64,000 nt of DNA from Streptomyces sp. SJL17-4 (GTDB taxonomy: Bacteria; Actinomycetota; Actinomycetes; Streptomycetales; Streptomycetaceae). Under the pieces are notes generated by a model, which searched no databases, was not told the DNA's origin, and saw nothing but the letters and a program-made list of their open reading frames with translations. Within the stretch, counting starts at the first letter, position 1, and every line of letters begins with the position of its first letter. The stretch spans positions 4,871,501 to 4,935,500 of the forward strand of contig NZ_CP104578.1 of the NCBI RefSeq assembly GCF_036826855.1, given 5' to 3'. A program made the position numbers and the translations under genes. Positions 1 through 7,953 of the stretch are shown one piece after another.

Positions 1-609
1 GGCAGCCTGGGCGCCCGGCGAGGTCGCGCCCGGTGCCGCGTCCTGGGGCCGGCCACTCGCCGTGGGTGTCGCCGTGGCCGAGGGCGGGGTCGTCGCGGGC
101 GGAACGGTGGTCGGCGGCGCGGTCGGGGGCAGCGGGATGCCCGCCGCGAGCTGCTTGCGGACGTACACCTCCTGCGCCCGGTCGTCGTCGCTGACGGCGG
201 TGTCGTACGAGACCACCCGCTCGATGTCGAGCATCAGCCGGTGCGAGATGTCCGGGGTGTCGGCCTTCCAGGTGCAGCCGACCCGCCGGTCGGTGTCGTA
301 CGTCACGGAGGCGGTGCCGCGGTACGCCTTGTCGCGTTCGGCGTCGGCGAGGGCGGCGGCGCCGGGGAGCAGGTCCTTGAGCGTCGCCTGGGGGACGGCG
401 CCGCAGGGCTCGAAGAGTGTGCGGTAGCGGCCCGGGGGCGCGACGGGCGCGGCGGGGCCGGCCTTGGCGTCGACGGCGATGTCGTCGGCCGGGGTGCCGG
501 CCGAGCAGCCGGTGAGGCCGATTCCGAGGCCGAGGCCGAGTGTGAGGACGACGGCGGTACTGCGAGCCGTGGACCCGGTGTGGCCGGGGGTGTACCTCTT
601 TCGCTGCAC
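1..609 (-). CDS. Secreted lipoprotein, DUF3558-like (C-terminus outside window)
   Basis: Only the first 203 codons are present; the gene runs off the left edge. From the GTG at 609 the product has a basic N-terminus, a hydrophobic segment at residues 19-33 and the lipobox LTGC (Cys35), so it should be a lipid-anchored extracellular protein. The mature part has two Cys (in EPCGAV and GCTWKA) and a repeated Pro/Thr-rich tail near residues 165-200, as in actinobacterial DUF3558-type lipoproteins. AAGGGAG lies 9 nt before the GTG. Divergent from rtcB. Function unknown; the family assignment is by pattern only. Confidence 0.7.
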   Translation of the reverse strand, partial: MQRKRYTPGHTGSTARSTAVVLTLGLGLGIGLTGCSAGTPADDIAVDAKAGPAAPVAPPGRYRTLFEPCGAVPQATLKDLLPGAAALADAERDKAYRGTASVTYDTDRRVGCTWKADTPDISHRLMLDIERVVSYDTAVSDDDRAQEVYVRKQLAAGIPLPPTAPPTTVPPATTPPSATATPTASGRPQDAAPGATSPGAQAA

Positions 610-783
610 GCTCCCAGGCTCCCTTCTCCCGAGGTCTTTTCCGAAAACTGTTTGCCGCGCGAACCCGGCCGATGGACACAATGTCTATCGCACACGCAGC
701 TGTTGATGCCGGTCCGCTGTCACCTGTACGGGCTTTGGCGCCGGTTTTTGCGTTATCAGACTTTTCGGGGGAATCGAGGAAGT

Positions 784-1977
784 ATGTCGTACGTAGAGGT
801 ACCTGGCGCGAAAGTTCCCATCCGCATGTGGGCCGACCCCGCCACGGTGGAGGGCGGTGCCATGCAGCAGCTGCAGAACGTGGCGACGCTGCCGTGGATC
901 AAGGGCCTCGCCGTGATGCCGGACGTGCATTACGGCAAGGGCGCGACGGTCGGTTCGGTGATCGCGATGCAGGGGGCGGTGTGTCCTGCGGCGGTCGGGG
1001 TGGACATCGGCTGCGGCATGTCGGCGGTCAAGACGTCCCTGACGGCGAACGATCTGCCGGGTGACCTGTCGAGGCTCCGGTCGAAGATCGAGCAGGCGAT
1101 CCCGGTGGGCCGGGGCCTGCACCGGTCGGAGGTGGACCCGGGGCGGCTCTACCAGTTCCCGACGGCGGGGTGGGACGACTTCTGGTCGCGGTTCGATGGG
1201 GTCGCTGATGCGGTGAAGTTCCGCAGGGAGAGGGCGGCTTTGCAGATGGGGACCCTCGGGTCGGGCAACCACTTTGTGGAACTTTGTGTCGATATGTCCG
1301 ATTCGGTGTGGCTCATGCTGCACTCAGGCTCGCGGAACATCGGCAAGGAGCTTGCAGAGTTTCACATCGGGGAAGCCCAAAAGCTGCCGCACAATCAGGG
1401 GCTCGTCGATCGCGATCTGGCGGTGTTCGTCGCGGATACCCCCCAGATGGCGGCTTACCGGCACGACCTCTTCTGGGCGCAGGAGTATGCGAAGTACAAC
1501 CGCGCGATCATGATGGCGCTCTTCCAGGAGGTTGTCCGCCGGGAGTTCCGCAAGGCCCGGGTGACCTTCGACCAGGTGATCTCCTGCCACCACAACTACG
1601 TGGCGGAGGAGCGGTACGAGGGAATGGATCTGCTCGTCACGCGGAAGGGCGCGATCCGGGCCGGCTCCGGGGAGTTCGGGATCATCCCGGGCTCTATGGG
1701 CACCGGTTCGTACATCGTGAAGGGCCTGGGCAACACGGCGTCCTTCAACTCGGCCTCCCACGGAGCGGGCCGGAAGATGAGCCGGAGCGCGGCCAAGCGG
1801 CGCTTCACGGCGCGGGACCTGGAGGAGCAGACGCGGGGTGTGGAGTGCCGCAAGGACTCCGGCGTCGTGGACGAGATCCCGGGTGCCTACAAGCCGATCG
1901 AGAAGGTGATCGAGCAGCAGCGGGACCTGGTGGAGGTCGTTGCGAAGCTGAAGCAGGTCATCTGTGTAAAGGGCTGA
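784..1977 (+). CDS. rtcB: RtcB family RNA ligase
   Basis: Mn/GTP-dependent ligase family that joins 2',3'-cyclic phosphate or 3'-phosphate RNA ends to 5'-OH ends; cytosolic. The 397-residue product has the family length and motifs: DVHYGKG (47-53), DIGCGM (74-79, metal Cys), SGNHF (160-164), HSGSRN (180-185), SCHHNYV (267-273), PGSMGTG (302-308) and SHGAGR (325-330), whose His is the guanylylated residue of the family. The ATG at 784 is chosen because the N-terminus then matches the family start; the longer open frame upstream overlaps the divergent lipoprotein gene. Intact, with no intein. No archease gene is nearby. A strong hairpin follows, then a convergent homing endonuclease gene. Confidence 0.95.
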   Translation: MSYVEVPGAKVPIRMWADPATVEGGAMQQLQNVATLPWIKGLAVMPDVHYGKGATVGSVIAMQGAVCPAAVGVDIGCGMSAVKTSLTANDLPGDLSRLRSKIEQAIPVGRGLHRSEVDPGRLYQFPTAGWDDFWSRFDGVADAVKFRRERAALQMGTLGSGNHFVELCVDMSDSVWLMLHSGSRNIGKELAEFHIGEAQKLPHNQGLVDRDLAVFVADTPQMAAYRHDLFWAQEYAKYNRAIMMALFQEVVRREFRKARVTFDQVISCHHNYVAEERYEGMDLLVTRKGAIRAGSGEFGIIPGSMGTGSYIVKGLGNTASFNSASHGAGRKMSRSAAKRRFTARDLEEQTRGVECRKDSGVVDEIPGAYKPIEKVIEQQRDLVEVVAKLKQVICVKG

Positions 1978-1990
1978 GAGCGGAACGGGA

Positions 1991-2018
1991 ACGGGGTGCC
2001 GCGTTGGCGGCACCCCGT
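1991..2018. terminator. Hairpin between rtcB and the endonuclease gene
   Basis: Perfect 12-bp stem (1991-2002 with 2007-2018) and a 4-nt GTTG loop, 14 bp after the rtcB stop and 20 bp from the stop of the convergent gene. No clear T-run, so it is probably a bidirectional GC-type terminator. Confidence 0.75.
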
Positions 2019-2037
2019 CATGAGTTCTTGTGTAGGG

Positions 2038-2871
2038 CTACTGGGTGGGTGTGGGTGTCTGGCCGGTGCGGAGCCGCCACAGTCGCATGGAGCAGCTCTG
2101 CTCGGTGCGGTCGAGCGTGATGGCTGCGGCGGCGGGGTCGTTGAGTCGCAGTAGTGCGCGGTCGTCTGCCTCGGTCCAGCGTCGACGAGGTGGCGCGACC
2201 CTCATGTCCGCTGGACGCACCCAGGTCTGGATCGCGGCCGCGTTGGCCTTCTTGTGCTCCAGAGCGAGGCAGCCGGGGTAGTAAAGATGCTCGGCGAGCT
2301 GCTGCGCTTGCTCCTTGTAGTACGTGATGTTGTAGACCTGGTCGCGCATGTTGCGGCCGGCGATCCGTTCCACGCCCGTGATCTTCTTTGCGTAATGGCA
2401 CAGGTACGCGGTCATGGCCGTGCTGGCCGATGTGAACGCGAGGAACGGGATGCCCCATGCGGTCCAGCCGAGCGACCCGTCGGCATCAATGCACCCGCGG
2501 ATGTAGTCCAGCCGGGAGAACTCGACACGGGGTGGCCGGATGATTCGCGACTTCTTGCCGTAGGGGATCCCGAGCTCGTTGACGATGGTCCTCGCCTCGA
2601 GTGCGTACAGAGACCACGTCGCGGAATGGTGCCGTTCGGCGAAGTTGGTGGTGCGGGCCCGTTCCGTGACGGAGCTGTAGTACGGGGTCAGGCGCTGGAA
2701 CGCGTGGAGGATGTGGATGTCCCGCGCGTTGATCTCGACGGTCAACCGGCCTTTCTGGCCCGCCCCGCGTGCGAGATGCCCGTCGGCCTGAATGAAGCCG
2801 AACATGTACGCGTAGCGGGGGTCTTCGAGGTCCATGAAGCGCACGTGGGCGCTAGGGTCCTGTTCAGCCAT
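2038..2871 (-). CDS. Free-standing LAGLIDADG homing endonuclease with a Myb-like tail
   Basis: 277 residues with two LAGLIDADG helices about 100 residues apart: YMFGFIQADGHL (22-33) and YIRGCIDADGSL (123-134), each with the acidic metal-binding residue. This spacing is typical of single-chain enzymes that cut long asymmetric DNA sites. The C-terminus (about 228-268, starting RRRWTEADDRALLRL) looks like a Myb/SANT-type helix-turn-helix that could add DNA specificity. AAGGAAGG lies 11 nt before the ATG. It is not inside an intron or intein; it sits tail-to-tail with rtcB. Whether it is active, and what it cuts, cannot be read from the sequence. Confidence 0.85.
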   Translation of the reverse strand: MAEQDPSAHVRFMDLEDPRYAYMFGFIQADGHLARGAGQKGRLTVEINARDIHILHAFQRLTPYYSSVTERARTTNFAERHHSATWSLYALEARTIVNELGIPYGKKSRIIRPPRVEFSRLDYIRGCIDADGSLGWTAWGIPFLAFTSASTAMTAYLCHYAKKITGVERIAGRNMRDQVYNITYYKEQAQQLAEHLYYPGCLALEHKKANAAAIQTWVRPADMRVAPPRRRWTEADDRALLRLNDPAAAAITLDRTEQSCSMRLWRLRTGQTPTPTQ

Positions 2872-2897
2872 GGGAAGTTGTGCCTTCCTTCTGGTGA

Positions 2898-2933
2898 GGC
2901 CCTCGGCCGGGACGCCAATCCCTGCCGAGGGCC
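2898..2933. promoter_or_regulatory. 10-bp inverted repeat in the leader of the endonuclease gene
   Basis: GGCCCTCGGC (2898-2907) and GCCGAGGGCC (2924-2933), spaced 16 nt, lie 27 bp upstream of the endonuclease ATG. It could be a leader hairpin limiting expression, or an upstream terminator; nothing decides which. Confidence 0.4.
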
Positions 2934-3024
2934 GTTCTGTATGGAGTTGTCTTCGACGCTAGGGCGTGAGTGCGGGCGCCGCGCAGGTGATTTAGGTGGT
3001 TCACCCGAACGTGTCGTCGTGTTG

Positions 3025-3789
3025 TCAGAGTTCGCGGTGGACCTTGGTGTTGGAGGCCTGGGCTCGGGGGCGGACTACCAGGAGGTCGATGTTGACGTGA
3101 GGGGGGCGGGTGCAGGCCCAGGCGATGGTGTCGGCCACGTCGTCCGCCGTCAGGGGTTCGGCCACGCCGGCGTAGACCTTGGCGGCCTTCTCGGTGTCGC
3201 CGCGGAAGCGGGTGGTGGCGAACTCGTCCGTCTTGACCATGCCGGGGGCGATCTCGATGACGCGGACCGGGGTGCCGACGATCTCCAGGCGGAGGGTCTC
3301 GGCGAGGACGCGGGCGCCGTTCTTCGCGACGACGTAGCCGGCGCCGCCCTCGTAGGTGGAGTGGCCGGCGGTCGAGGAGAGGACGACGACCGTGCCGTCG
3401 CCGCTCGCGGTGAGGGCCGGGAGCAGGGCCTGGGTCATGTTCAGCGTGCCGATGACGTTGACCTCGTACATCTGGCGCCAGTCGGCCGGGTCGCCGGTGG
3501 CGACGGGGTCGGCGCCGAGGGCGCCGCCCGCGTTGTTGACGAGGACGGCGAGGGTCTGGAAGGCCGTGGCGAACTCGTCGACGGCGGCGCGGTCGGTGAC
3601 GTCGAGGGTGTAGGCGGTGGCCTGGTGGCCGGCCTCGTTGATCTCGGCGGCCAGTTCCTCGATGCGGTCCTTGCGCCGGGCGGTGAGGACCACGCGGTAG
3701 CCGGCGGCGGCGAGCTGCCTGGCCGTGGCGGCGCCGATTCCGCTGCTCGCTCCGGTGATGACGGCGATGGGGGTACCGGGGGCAGTCAT
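3025..3789 (-). CDS. Short-chain dehydrogenase/reductase
   Basis: 254-residue classical SDR, predicted NAD(P)H-dependent oxidoreductase of unknown substrate. Cofactor motif TGASSGIG (12-19), NNAG (85-88), catalytic Ser near 139, and Tyr152-x3-Lys156 (YVVAK). ARRKDR (37-42) after the second strand favours NADP(H). Single gene; starts at the ATG at 3789, with a purine-rich stretch (GAGGAG) about 8 nt upstream. No adjacent gene suggests a pathway. Confidence 0.9.
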   Translation of the reverse strand: MTAPGTPIAVITGASSGIGAATARQLAAAGYRVVLTARRKDRIEELAAEINEAGHQATAYTLDVTDRAAVDEFATAFQTLAVLVNNAGGALGADPVATGDPADWRQMYEVNVIGTLNMTQALLPALTASGDGTVVVLSSTAGHSTYEGGAGYVVAKNGARVLAETLRLEIVGTPVRVIEIAPGMVKTDEFATTRFRGDTEKAAKVYAGVAEPLTADDVADTIAWACTRPPHVNIDLLVVRPRAQASNTKVHREL

Positions 3790-3921
3790 GACGTCGTGCT
3801 CCTCGCGCAGATGGTCGATTACGTCGATCGCCCGGTCAGGATAGGCGGCGCCGATTCCGGAGGGGACACGCTGGCTGATGGGTTGTCAGAAAAACGGATG
3901 ATCTGTGGGTATTTTGGGCTT

Positions 3922-4404
3922 ATGCATGGATTGCGGAAGGGTGTGCTCGGGGTCGCTCTCGCGGCCGCGGTGGTGATGGGTGCGGGCGCGAGTGCCGGTG
4001 CCGTGGGGCCGGTGGCAGGGGCCGAGGCGGATCTGGCCCATCACGGTCATGTCTCCCTCTGGGACGGGCGGGTCGGGGTCTGGCTGGTCAGTGAGAACTT
4101 CGGTCCCACCGATCTCTCCCAGGCGACGGTCCGGATCGCGTTCTCCGTGCCGATGGCGGGTGACCAGGAGCTGCCGGAGGCCTGTCTGTGGAGCAGTGAC
4201 CGGGTGGTCTCGTGCCGGACGGGCGAGCTGCCGGCCGCGGGGGGTGCCGGTGAGCTGGCGCTCGACCTGCGGACCGCGGGTCTTCCGGACGAGCTGACCG
4301 TGGACATCGGCACCGCCTGGCGGGACGGGGTGGCCGACCGGAATCCGCGGAACGACCGGCATCGGGTGCTTGTGCTCGCCACCGGAGATCCTTACGTCTT
4401 CTGA
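3922..4404 (+). CDS. Small secreted protein of unknown function
   Basis: 160 residues from the ATG at 3922 (HGLRKGVLGVAL follows). Basic start, hydrophobic core to about residue 28 and an Ala-x-Ala-like cleavage region (ASAGAV) indicate a Sec signal peptide. The mature part contains W-x-V and FGPTDLSQATVRIAF-type beta-strand patterns and two Cys (ACLWSS, VSCRTG) about 10 residues apart that could pair. No enzyme motif recognised. The C-terminus stops 5 bp before the convergent monooxygenase gene. ATG 3922 was preferred over the long upstream frame because only it gives a signal peptide. Confidence 0.6.
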   Translation: MHGLRKGVLGVALAAAVVMGAGASAGAVGPVAGAEADLAHHGHVSLWDGRVGVWLVSENFGPTDLSQATVRIAFSVPMAGDQELPEACLWSSDRVVSCRTGELPAAGGAGELALDLRTAGLPDELTVDIGTAWRDGVADRNPRNDRHRVLVLATGDPYVF

Positions 4405-4409
4405 AGGGT

Positions 4410-5861
4410 TCAGTTGCTCGTCCAGTGGACGTAGCCGTCGGGGCGGACCAGTACCGCGGTCCTTCGCGTCGGGTCCGTCCAGGTGGCCCGTATGAGGCGC
4501 TCGGGGGAGGCCGAGGCGGTCTCGGGCAGGGCCGGGAGTCCGCCCTCCGGGGTGATCAGCACGAACTCGCCCGCTCGCAGCAGCTCGTAGAGGCGGCCTT
4601 CGCGCAGTCGCGTGTCGGGCGCGCGGCGGCCCGCGGGGCGCTTGGAGCCCGCCGGGGGCGCGTACGCGATGCCGAGTCCGCTGATCATGCCCATGGCGCG
4701 GGCGGAGGCGGGTCGTACGGCGCTCAGAAGCCGGGCGGTGAGGGAGCGGGCGGCGCGGGTGAGTGGGGTGTGGGCCATCGCGAGGCGTACGAGCGCGCCG
4801 CTGCTGCGGAGTACGGCGGCGCCGACGGGGTGGCGCTCGGACTGGTAGCTGTCGAGGAGGGCTTCGGGGGCGGGTGCGTCGCCGCGCAGGACGGCGGTGA
4901 GCTTCCAGGAGAGGTTGGCGGCGTCCTGGAGGCCGGTGTTCATGCCCTGGCCGCCGGCGGGGGAGTGGACGTGGGCGGCGTCGCCGGCGAGGAAGACCCG
5001 GCCCGCGCGGTACGAGGGGACCTGGCGCTCGTCGCTGTGGAAGCGGGAGATCCAGCGGGCGTCGTGCATGCCGAGGTCGGTGCCGAGGGCGCGGCGGGTG
5101 ATCTCGCGGACCTCGTCCAGGTCGACGGGTTCGGTGTCGGGGACCTGGCGGGTGCGGCTCCAGCCCATCACGCGGTACCAGCCGTCGCCGAAGGGGGCGA
5201 GGAAGGCGAAGGCGTCGTCGGAGCCGGTGACGCTGAACGGGTGGGAGGGGTCCTCCGTGAGACGGACGTCGGCGAGGACGATGGAGCGGATCACGGATCC
5301 GCCGGGAAAGGGCAGGCCCAGGGCGGTGCGGACGGCGCTGCGGACGCCGTCCGTGCCGACCAGGTGGCGGGCGGTGAGGGTGAGCGGGGTTCCGTCGGGG
5401 TCGGTGAACTCCGCCGTCACCGTGTCGGCGTCCTGGCGCAGTCCGCGCAGCTCCGTGCCGTACCGGAAGGTGACCCCGGCGGCCACCGCTCGGCGCTCCA
5501 GGAGGTGCTCGACCTCGTACTGCGGGGTGACGAGCAGGTGGTTGAAGCGGCTGGGCAGTCGGGTGAGGTCGAGGTCGAACTGCCCGAAGATCCGTGCGCG
5601 GCCGAGGGTCGTGCCGGTGGCGACGAGCTCGTCCGCGAGGCCGCGGGCGTCGAGCTGCTCCAGGGTGCGGGCGTGGACGCCGAAGGCGCGGGTCATGTTG
5701 GCGAGGCCGTGCGGGCGGCGCTCGACGAGGGTGACGTCGATGCCGGCGGTGGCGAGATCACCGGCGAGGAGCAGGCCGGTGGGGCCGGCGCCGATGACGA
5801 GGACCTGGGTGTCCGTCGGATCGTTGGTCTGAGCGGTCTTCGGTGTCTCCGTGGTGCTCAT
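4410..5861 (-). CDS. FAD-dependent aromatic-type monooxygenase (PF01494 family)
   Basis: 483 residues; class A flavoprotein hydroxylase using NAD(P)H and O2, as in phenol, polyketide or rifampicin hydroxylases. Dinucleotide fold VLVIGAGPTGLLLAG (20-34), the mid-chain GTDGVRSAVR element, and GDAAHVHSPAGGQGMNTGLQ near residue 300, which binds FAD ribityl/phosphate. The C-terminal thioredoxin-like part ends in LVRPDGYVHW, the pattern of the Rox/PgaE-like branch. The ATG at 5861 is used; the open frame continues upstream through the operators. Divergent from a TetR gene with three repeated operators between them, so it is probably the target of that repressor. Likely drug or aromatic compound modification; substrate unknown. 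Confidence 0.88.
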   Translation of the reverse strand: MSTTETPKTAQTNDPTDTQVLVIGAGPTGLLLAGDLATAGIDVTLVERRPHGLANMTRAFGVHARTLEQLDARGLADELVATGTTLGRARIFGQFDLDLTRLPSRFNHLLVTPQYEVEHLLERRAVAAGVTFRYGTELRGLRQDADTVTAEFTDPDGTPLTLTARHLVGTDGVRSAVRTALGLPFPGGSVIRSIVLADVRLTEDPSHPFSVTGSDDAFAFLAPFGDGWYRVMGWSRTRQVPDTEPVDLDEVREITRRALGTDLGMHDARWISRFHSDERQVPSYRAGRVFLAGDAAHVHSPAGGQGMNTGLQDAANLSWKLTAVLRGDAPAPEALLDSYQSERHPVGAAVLRSSGALVRLAMAHTPLTRAARSLTARLLSAVRPASARAMGMISGLGIAYAPPAGSKRPAGRRAPDTRLREGRLYELLRAGEFVLITPEGGLPALPETASASPERLIRATWTDPTRRTAVLVRPDGYVHWTSN

Positions 5862-5891
5862 GGCTGCCTCCAGGGTGCCCACGACCGTTTG

Positions 5892-5961
5892 CCAACGTCT
5901 GTTGGTCAACGCTTGTTGGCAACTGTAGGGGTGGCTCCGATGGAATGTCAACGCCTGTTGG
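5892..5961. promoter_or_regulatory. Three-copy TetR operator between monooxygenase and tetR
   Basis: Three near-identical 14-bp palindromes of form YCAACGYYTGTTGG: 5892-5905, 5906-5919 (directly abutting) and 5948-5961. The arms are CAAC/GTTG. The third copy starts exactly 42 bp after the second, i.e. three repeat lengths and about four helical turns. A further half-site (GTCGTTGG) lies just before the tetR start. The position between divergent starts (5861 and 5977) implies control of both genes. Confidence 0.8.
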
Positions 5962-5976
5962 CCTACAGTCGTTGGT

Positions 5977-6537
5977 ATGACGACCGCCCGCCGTTCCGAC
6001 GCCACCAGAGCCGCGATCCTGGAGGCCGCCCGCGAGCGCTTCGCCTCCGACGGCTACGACCGCGCCACCATCCGGGCCATCGCCCGGGACGCCGGGATCG
6101 ATCCGTCGATGGTCATGCGCTACTACGGCAACAAGGAGGGCCTGTTCGCCGCCGCCTCGGAGATCGAACTGAACCTGCCCGAGCTGGGCGGCATGCCCGC
6201 GCGGCACATCGGTGCCGTCCTGGTCACCCACTTCCTGGAGCGCTGGGAGCGGGACGACGTCCTCACCGGGCTCCTGCGGGTGGGGGTCACCAACGCGGCC
6301 GGGGCGGAACGGATGCGGGCGATCTTCGCCCAGCAGCTCGGGCCTGTCACCCGGGGTGTGTGTCCCGATCCGGCGGAGGCGCCGCGGCGGGCAGGGCTCG
6401 TCGCGTCCCAGATCCTCGGCATGGCGCTCACCCGCTATGTGCTGCGGCTGCCCCCGGTCGTCGAGATGACGCCCGAGGAGGTCGTGGCCTGGCTGGGCCC
6501 GACCGTGCAGCGCTATCTGACCGCCGAGGCGCCCTGA
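5977..6537 (+). CDS. TetR family repressor of the adjacent monooxygenase
   Basis: 186 residues. N-terminal helix-turn-helix about residues 10-55 (AILEAARERFASDGYDRATI, then DPSMVMRYYGNKEGLF), followed by a variable ligand-binding half of typical length. The ATG at 5977 lies 15 bp after the last of three 14-bp operators, so autoregulation and control of the divergent flavin monooxygenase are likely. The ligand is unknown, plausibly the aromatic substrate. No strong Shine-Dalgarno precedes the ATG. Confidence 0.9.
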   Translation: MTTARRSDATRAAILEAARERFASDGYDRATIRAIARDAGIDPSMVMRYYGNKEGLFAAASEIELNLPELGGMPARHIGAVLVTHFLERWERDDVLTGLLRVGVTNAAGAERMRAIFAQQLGPVTRGVCPDPAEAPRRAGLVASQILGMALTRYVLRLPPVVEMTPEEVVAWLGPTVQRYLTAEAP

Positions 6538-6589
6538 GGGTGGCCGCGGTGCGGGCGGGTACGGCCGGTGCGGGGCGGTGTCTGGTTCG

Positions 6590-6595
6590 TACAAT
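6590..6595 (+). promoter_or_regulatory. -10 element of a probable leaderless marR transcript
   Basis: TACAAT ends 6 nt before the ATG at 6602 and there is no Shine-Dalgarno in between. This is the usual arrangement for a transcript that begins at or next to the start codon. Confidence 0.55.
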
Positions 6596-6601
6596 CTCTG
6601 C

Positions 6602-7087
6602 ATGACGCAGAAGAGTTCAGGCCGGCGCGGGGCGCTGATGACCGAGCTGTACGGGGAGGCCCGCCGCTACATGGCGGCGTACGCCCTGTTCAACCAGGCC
6701 GTCGCCGACCGTCTGGGGCTCCACCCGACCGACGTGCAGTGTCTGAACCTGCTGAGTCTGGAGGAGGGCCCGGTGACCACCGGGCGGGTCGCCGAGCTGA
6801 CCGGGCTCACCACGGGCTCCGCGACCCGGCTCGTCGACCGGCTCGAGCGGTCCGGGTACGTCACGCGCGAACGGGACACCGAGGACCGGCGTCGGGTCCT
6901 GGTGGCCCTCGTGCCCGAGCGGATCGCCGAACTCGGCGCCCTGTGGCGCAAGCTCAACAGCACCTGGGGCACGATGTTCGACGTCTACAGCGACGCCGAG
7001 CTCGCCCTGCTCATCGCCCATATGCGGCGCACCGTCGAGATCAGCGCCGCCCAGGTCGAGCGGCTGCGCGGCGGCGGCCTGGACTGA
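6602..7087 (+). CDS. MarR family transcriptional regulator
   Basis: 161 residues, winged helix-turn-helix. The central part VAELTGLTTGSATRLVDRLE is the recognition region and RERDTEDRRRVLVAL the wing (D-x-R-R motif of the family), followed by a C-terminal dimerisation helix. The ATG at 6602 is preferred over the GTG 24 bp upstream because the -10 box lies between them. Stands alone between tetR and a convergent RNase gene, so the target is not evident. A GGGGCC-type short repeat follows the stop. Confidence 0.88.
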   Translation: MTQKSSGRRGALMTELYGEARRYMAAYALFNQAVADRLGLHPTDVQCLNLLSLEEGPVTTGRVAELTGLTTGSATRLVDRLERSGYVTRERDTEDRRRVLVALVPERIAELGALWRKLNSTWGTMFDVYSDAELALLIAHMRRTVEISAAQVERLRGGGLD

Positions 7088-7161
7088 CCGGGGCCGGGGC
7101 CGGGGCCGGGGCCTGGGTCGGGACGGGGGCGGGGGCCAGGGTCGGGTTGGCGCCCGGTGGC

Positions 7162-7902
7162 TCAGCCGGCCGTCGCGCCGCCGAACTCGCGTACCGCGTC
7201 GGAGACGATCGCCTCCAGGCGGGCGTGGTGGGCGCCGCGCCAGTAGACCCGGCCGCACTCCACGCACTGGGCGAACACGTCGTACGACTTCTCCGTGCCG
7301 TGCTCCAGGCGCTCGCGCACCGTGTCCTTGTCGGCGTCGCTCAGCCGCCCGTTGCACGCCGTGCACCGCGTCCAGGGCGCGAGGGGTGGCGCGAAGCGCT
7401 CCAGGACGTCCCGGAGCTGGTCGTCCGGACGGTCGCTGTAGATGTAGGCCCCCGCCCACAGTTCGCGGCGGCGGAGCAGGCCGCGGTCGCGCGAGAGCAT
7501 GACGCGCCGCTCGCGCGCGGACAGCGAGGCCAGGGCGGGATCGCCGATGTCCTCGCTCTCGTAGGCCGCGTCCACCCCGAGCAGTCGCAGCCGCCGGGCC
7601 AGCGTGCCGAGGTGCACGTCGAGCAGGAACCGGAGGGGTGCGCCCGGTCGCACCGGCTGCGGGCGGGCGACGCCCTCCACCTCGACGGTCTCGCCCGCCG
7701 CGGGGACGTACGAGACGTCGACGGGCCGTCCGTCGACCAGTAGCCGGCCGGCCTCGGTGAGCGGTACGCCGAGCGACTCCACGACATGGCCGAGCGAGGA
7801 GGCGCCGTCGGTGGTCACGGGCGTGCGCCCCGAGCGGCGGTCGGCCGAGACGAAGAGCCCCAGGTCGGGGGCGAAGCTGATGTGGATCTCCGGTCCGTTC
7901 AC
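7162..7902 (-). CDS. Mut7-C RNase domain protein with N-terminal ubiquitin-like domain
   Basis: 246 residues. The N-terminal 80 have the beta-grasp (ThiS/ubiquitin-like) look often fused to this family; the central part has PIN-like features FLLDVHLGTLARRLRLLG and VMLSRDRGLLRR with conserved acidic residues, suggesting a metal-dependent ribonuclease. The C-terminal zinc ribbon has CTACNG and CVECGRVYWRG (two Cys pairs about 40 residues apart). Single gene, ATG at 7902. Known as Mut7-C in other organisms; its target in Streptomyces is not established. Confidence 0.85.
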   Translation of the reverse strand: MNGPEIHISFAPDLGLFVSADRRSGRTPVTTDGASSLGHVVESLGVPLTEAGRLLVDGRPVDVSYVPAAGETVEVEGVARPQPVRPGAPLRFLLDVHLGTLARRLRLLGVDAAYESEDIGDPALASLSARERRVMLSRDRGLLRRRELWAGAYIYSDRPDDQLRDVLERFAPPLAPWTRCTACNGRLSDADKDTVRERLEHGTEKSYDVFAQCVECGRVYWRGAHHARLEAIVSDAVREFGGATAG

Positions 7903-7953
7903 GGGGACAGGATCGCACCGGGGCCGGACGGGCTGCCAGGGAATTCGTCGCGG

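Noticed and set aside
241-783. Longer RtcB start upstream
   Set aside because: The frame upstream of 784 overlaps the divergent lipoprotein gene and reads as low-complexity; family N-terminus matches the ATG at 784.
7088-7161. GGGGCC hexamer-like repeat considered as G-quadruplex regulator
   Set aside because: Short and in a convergent gap; GC-rich slippage is enough to explain it.
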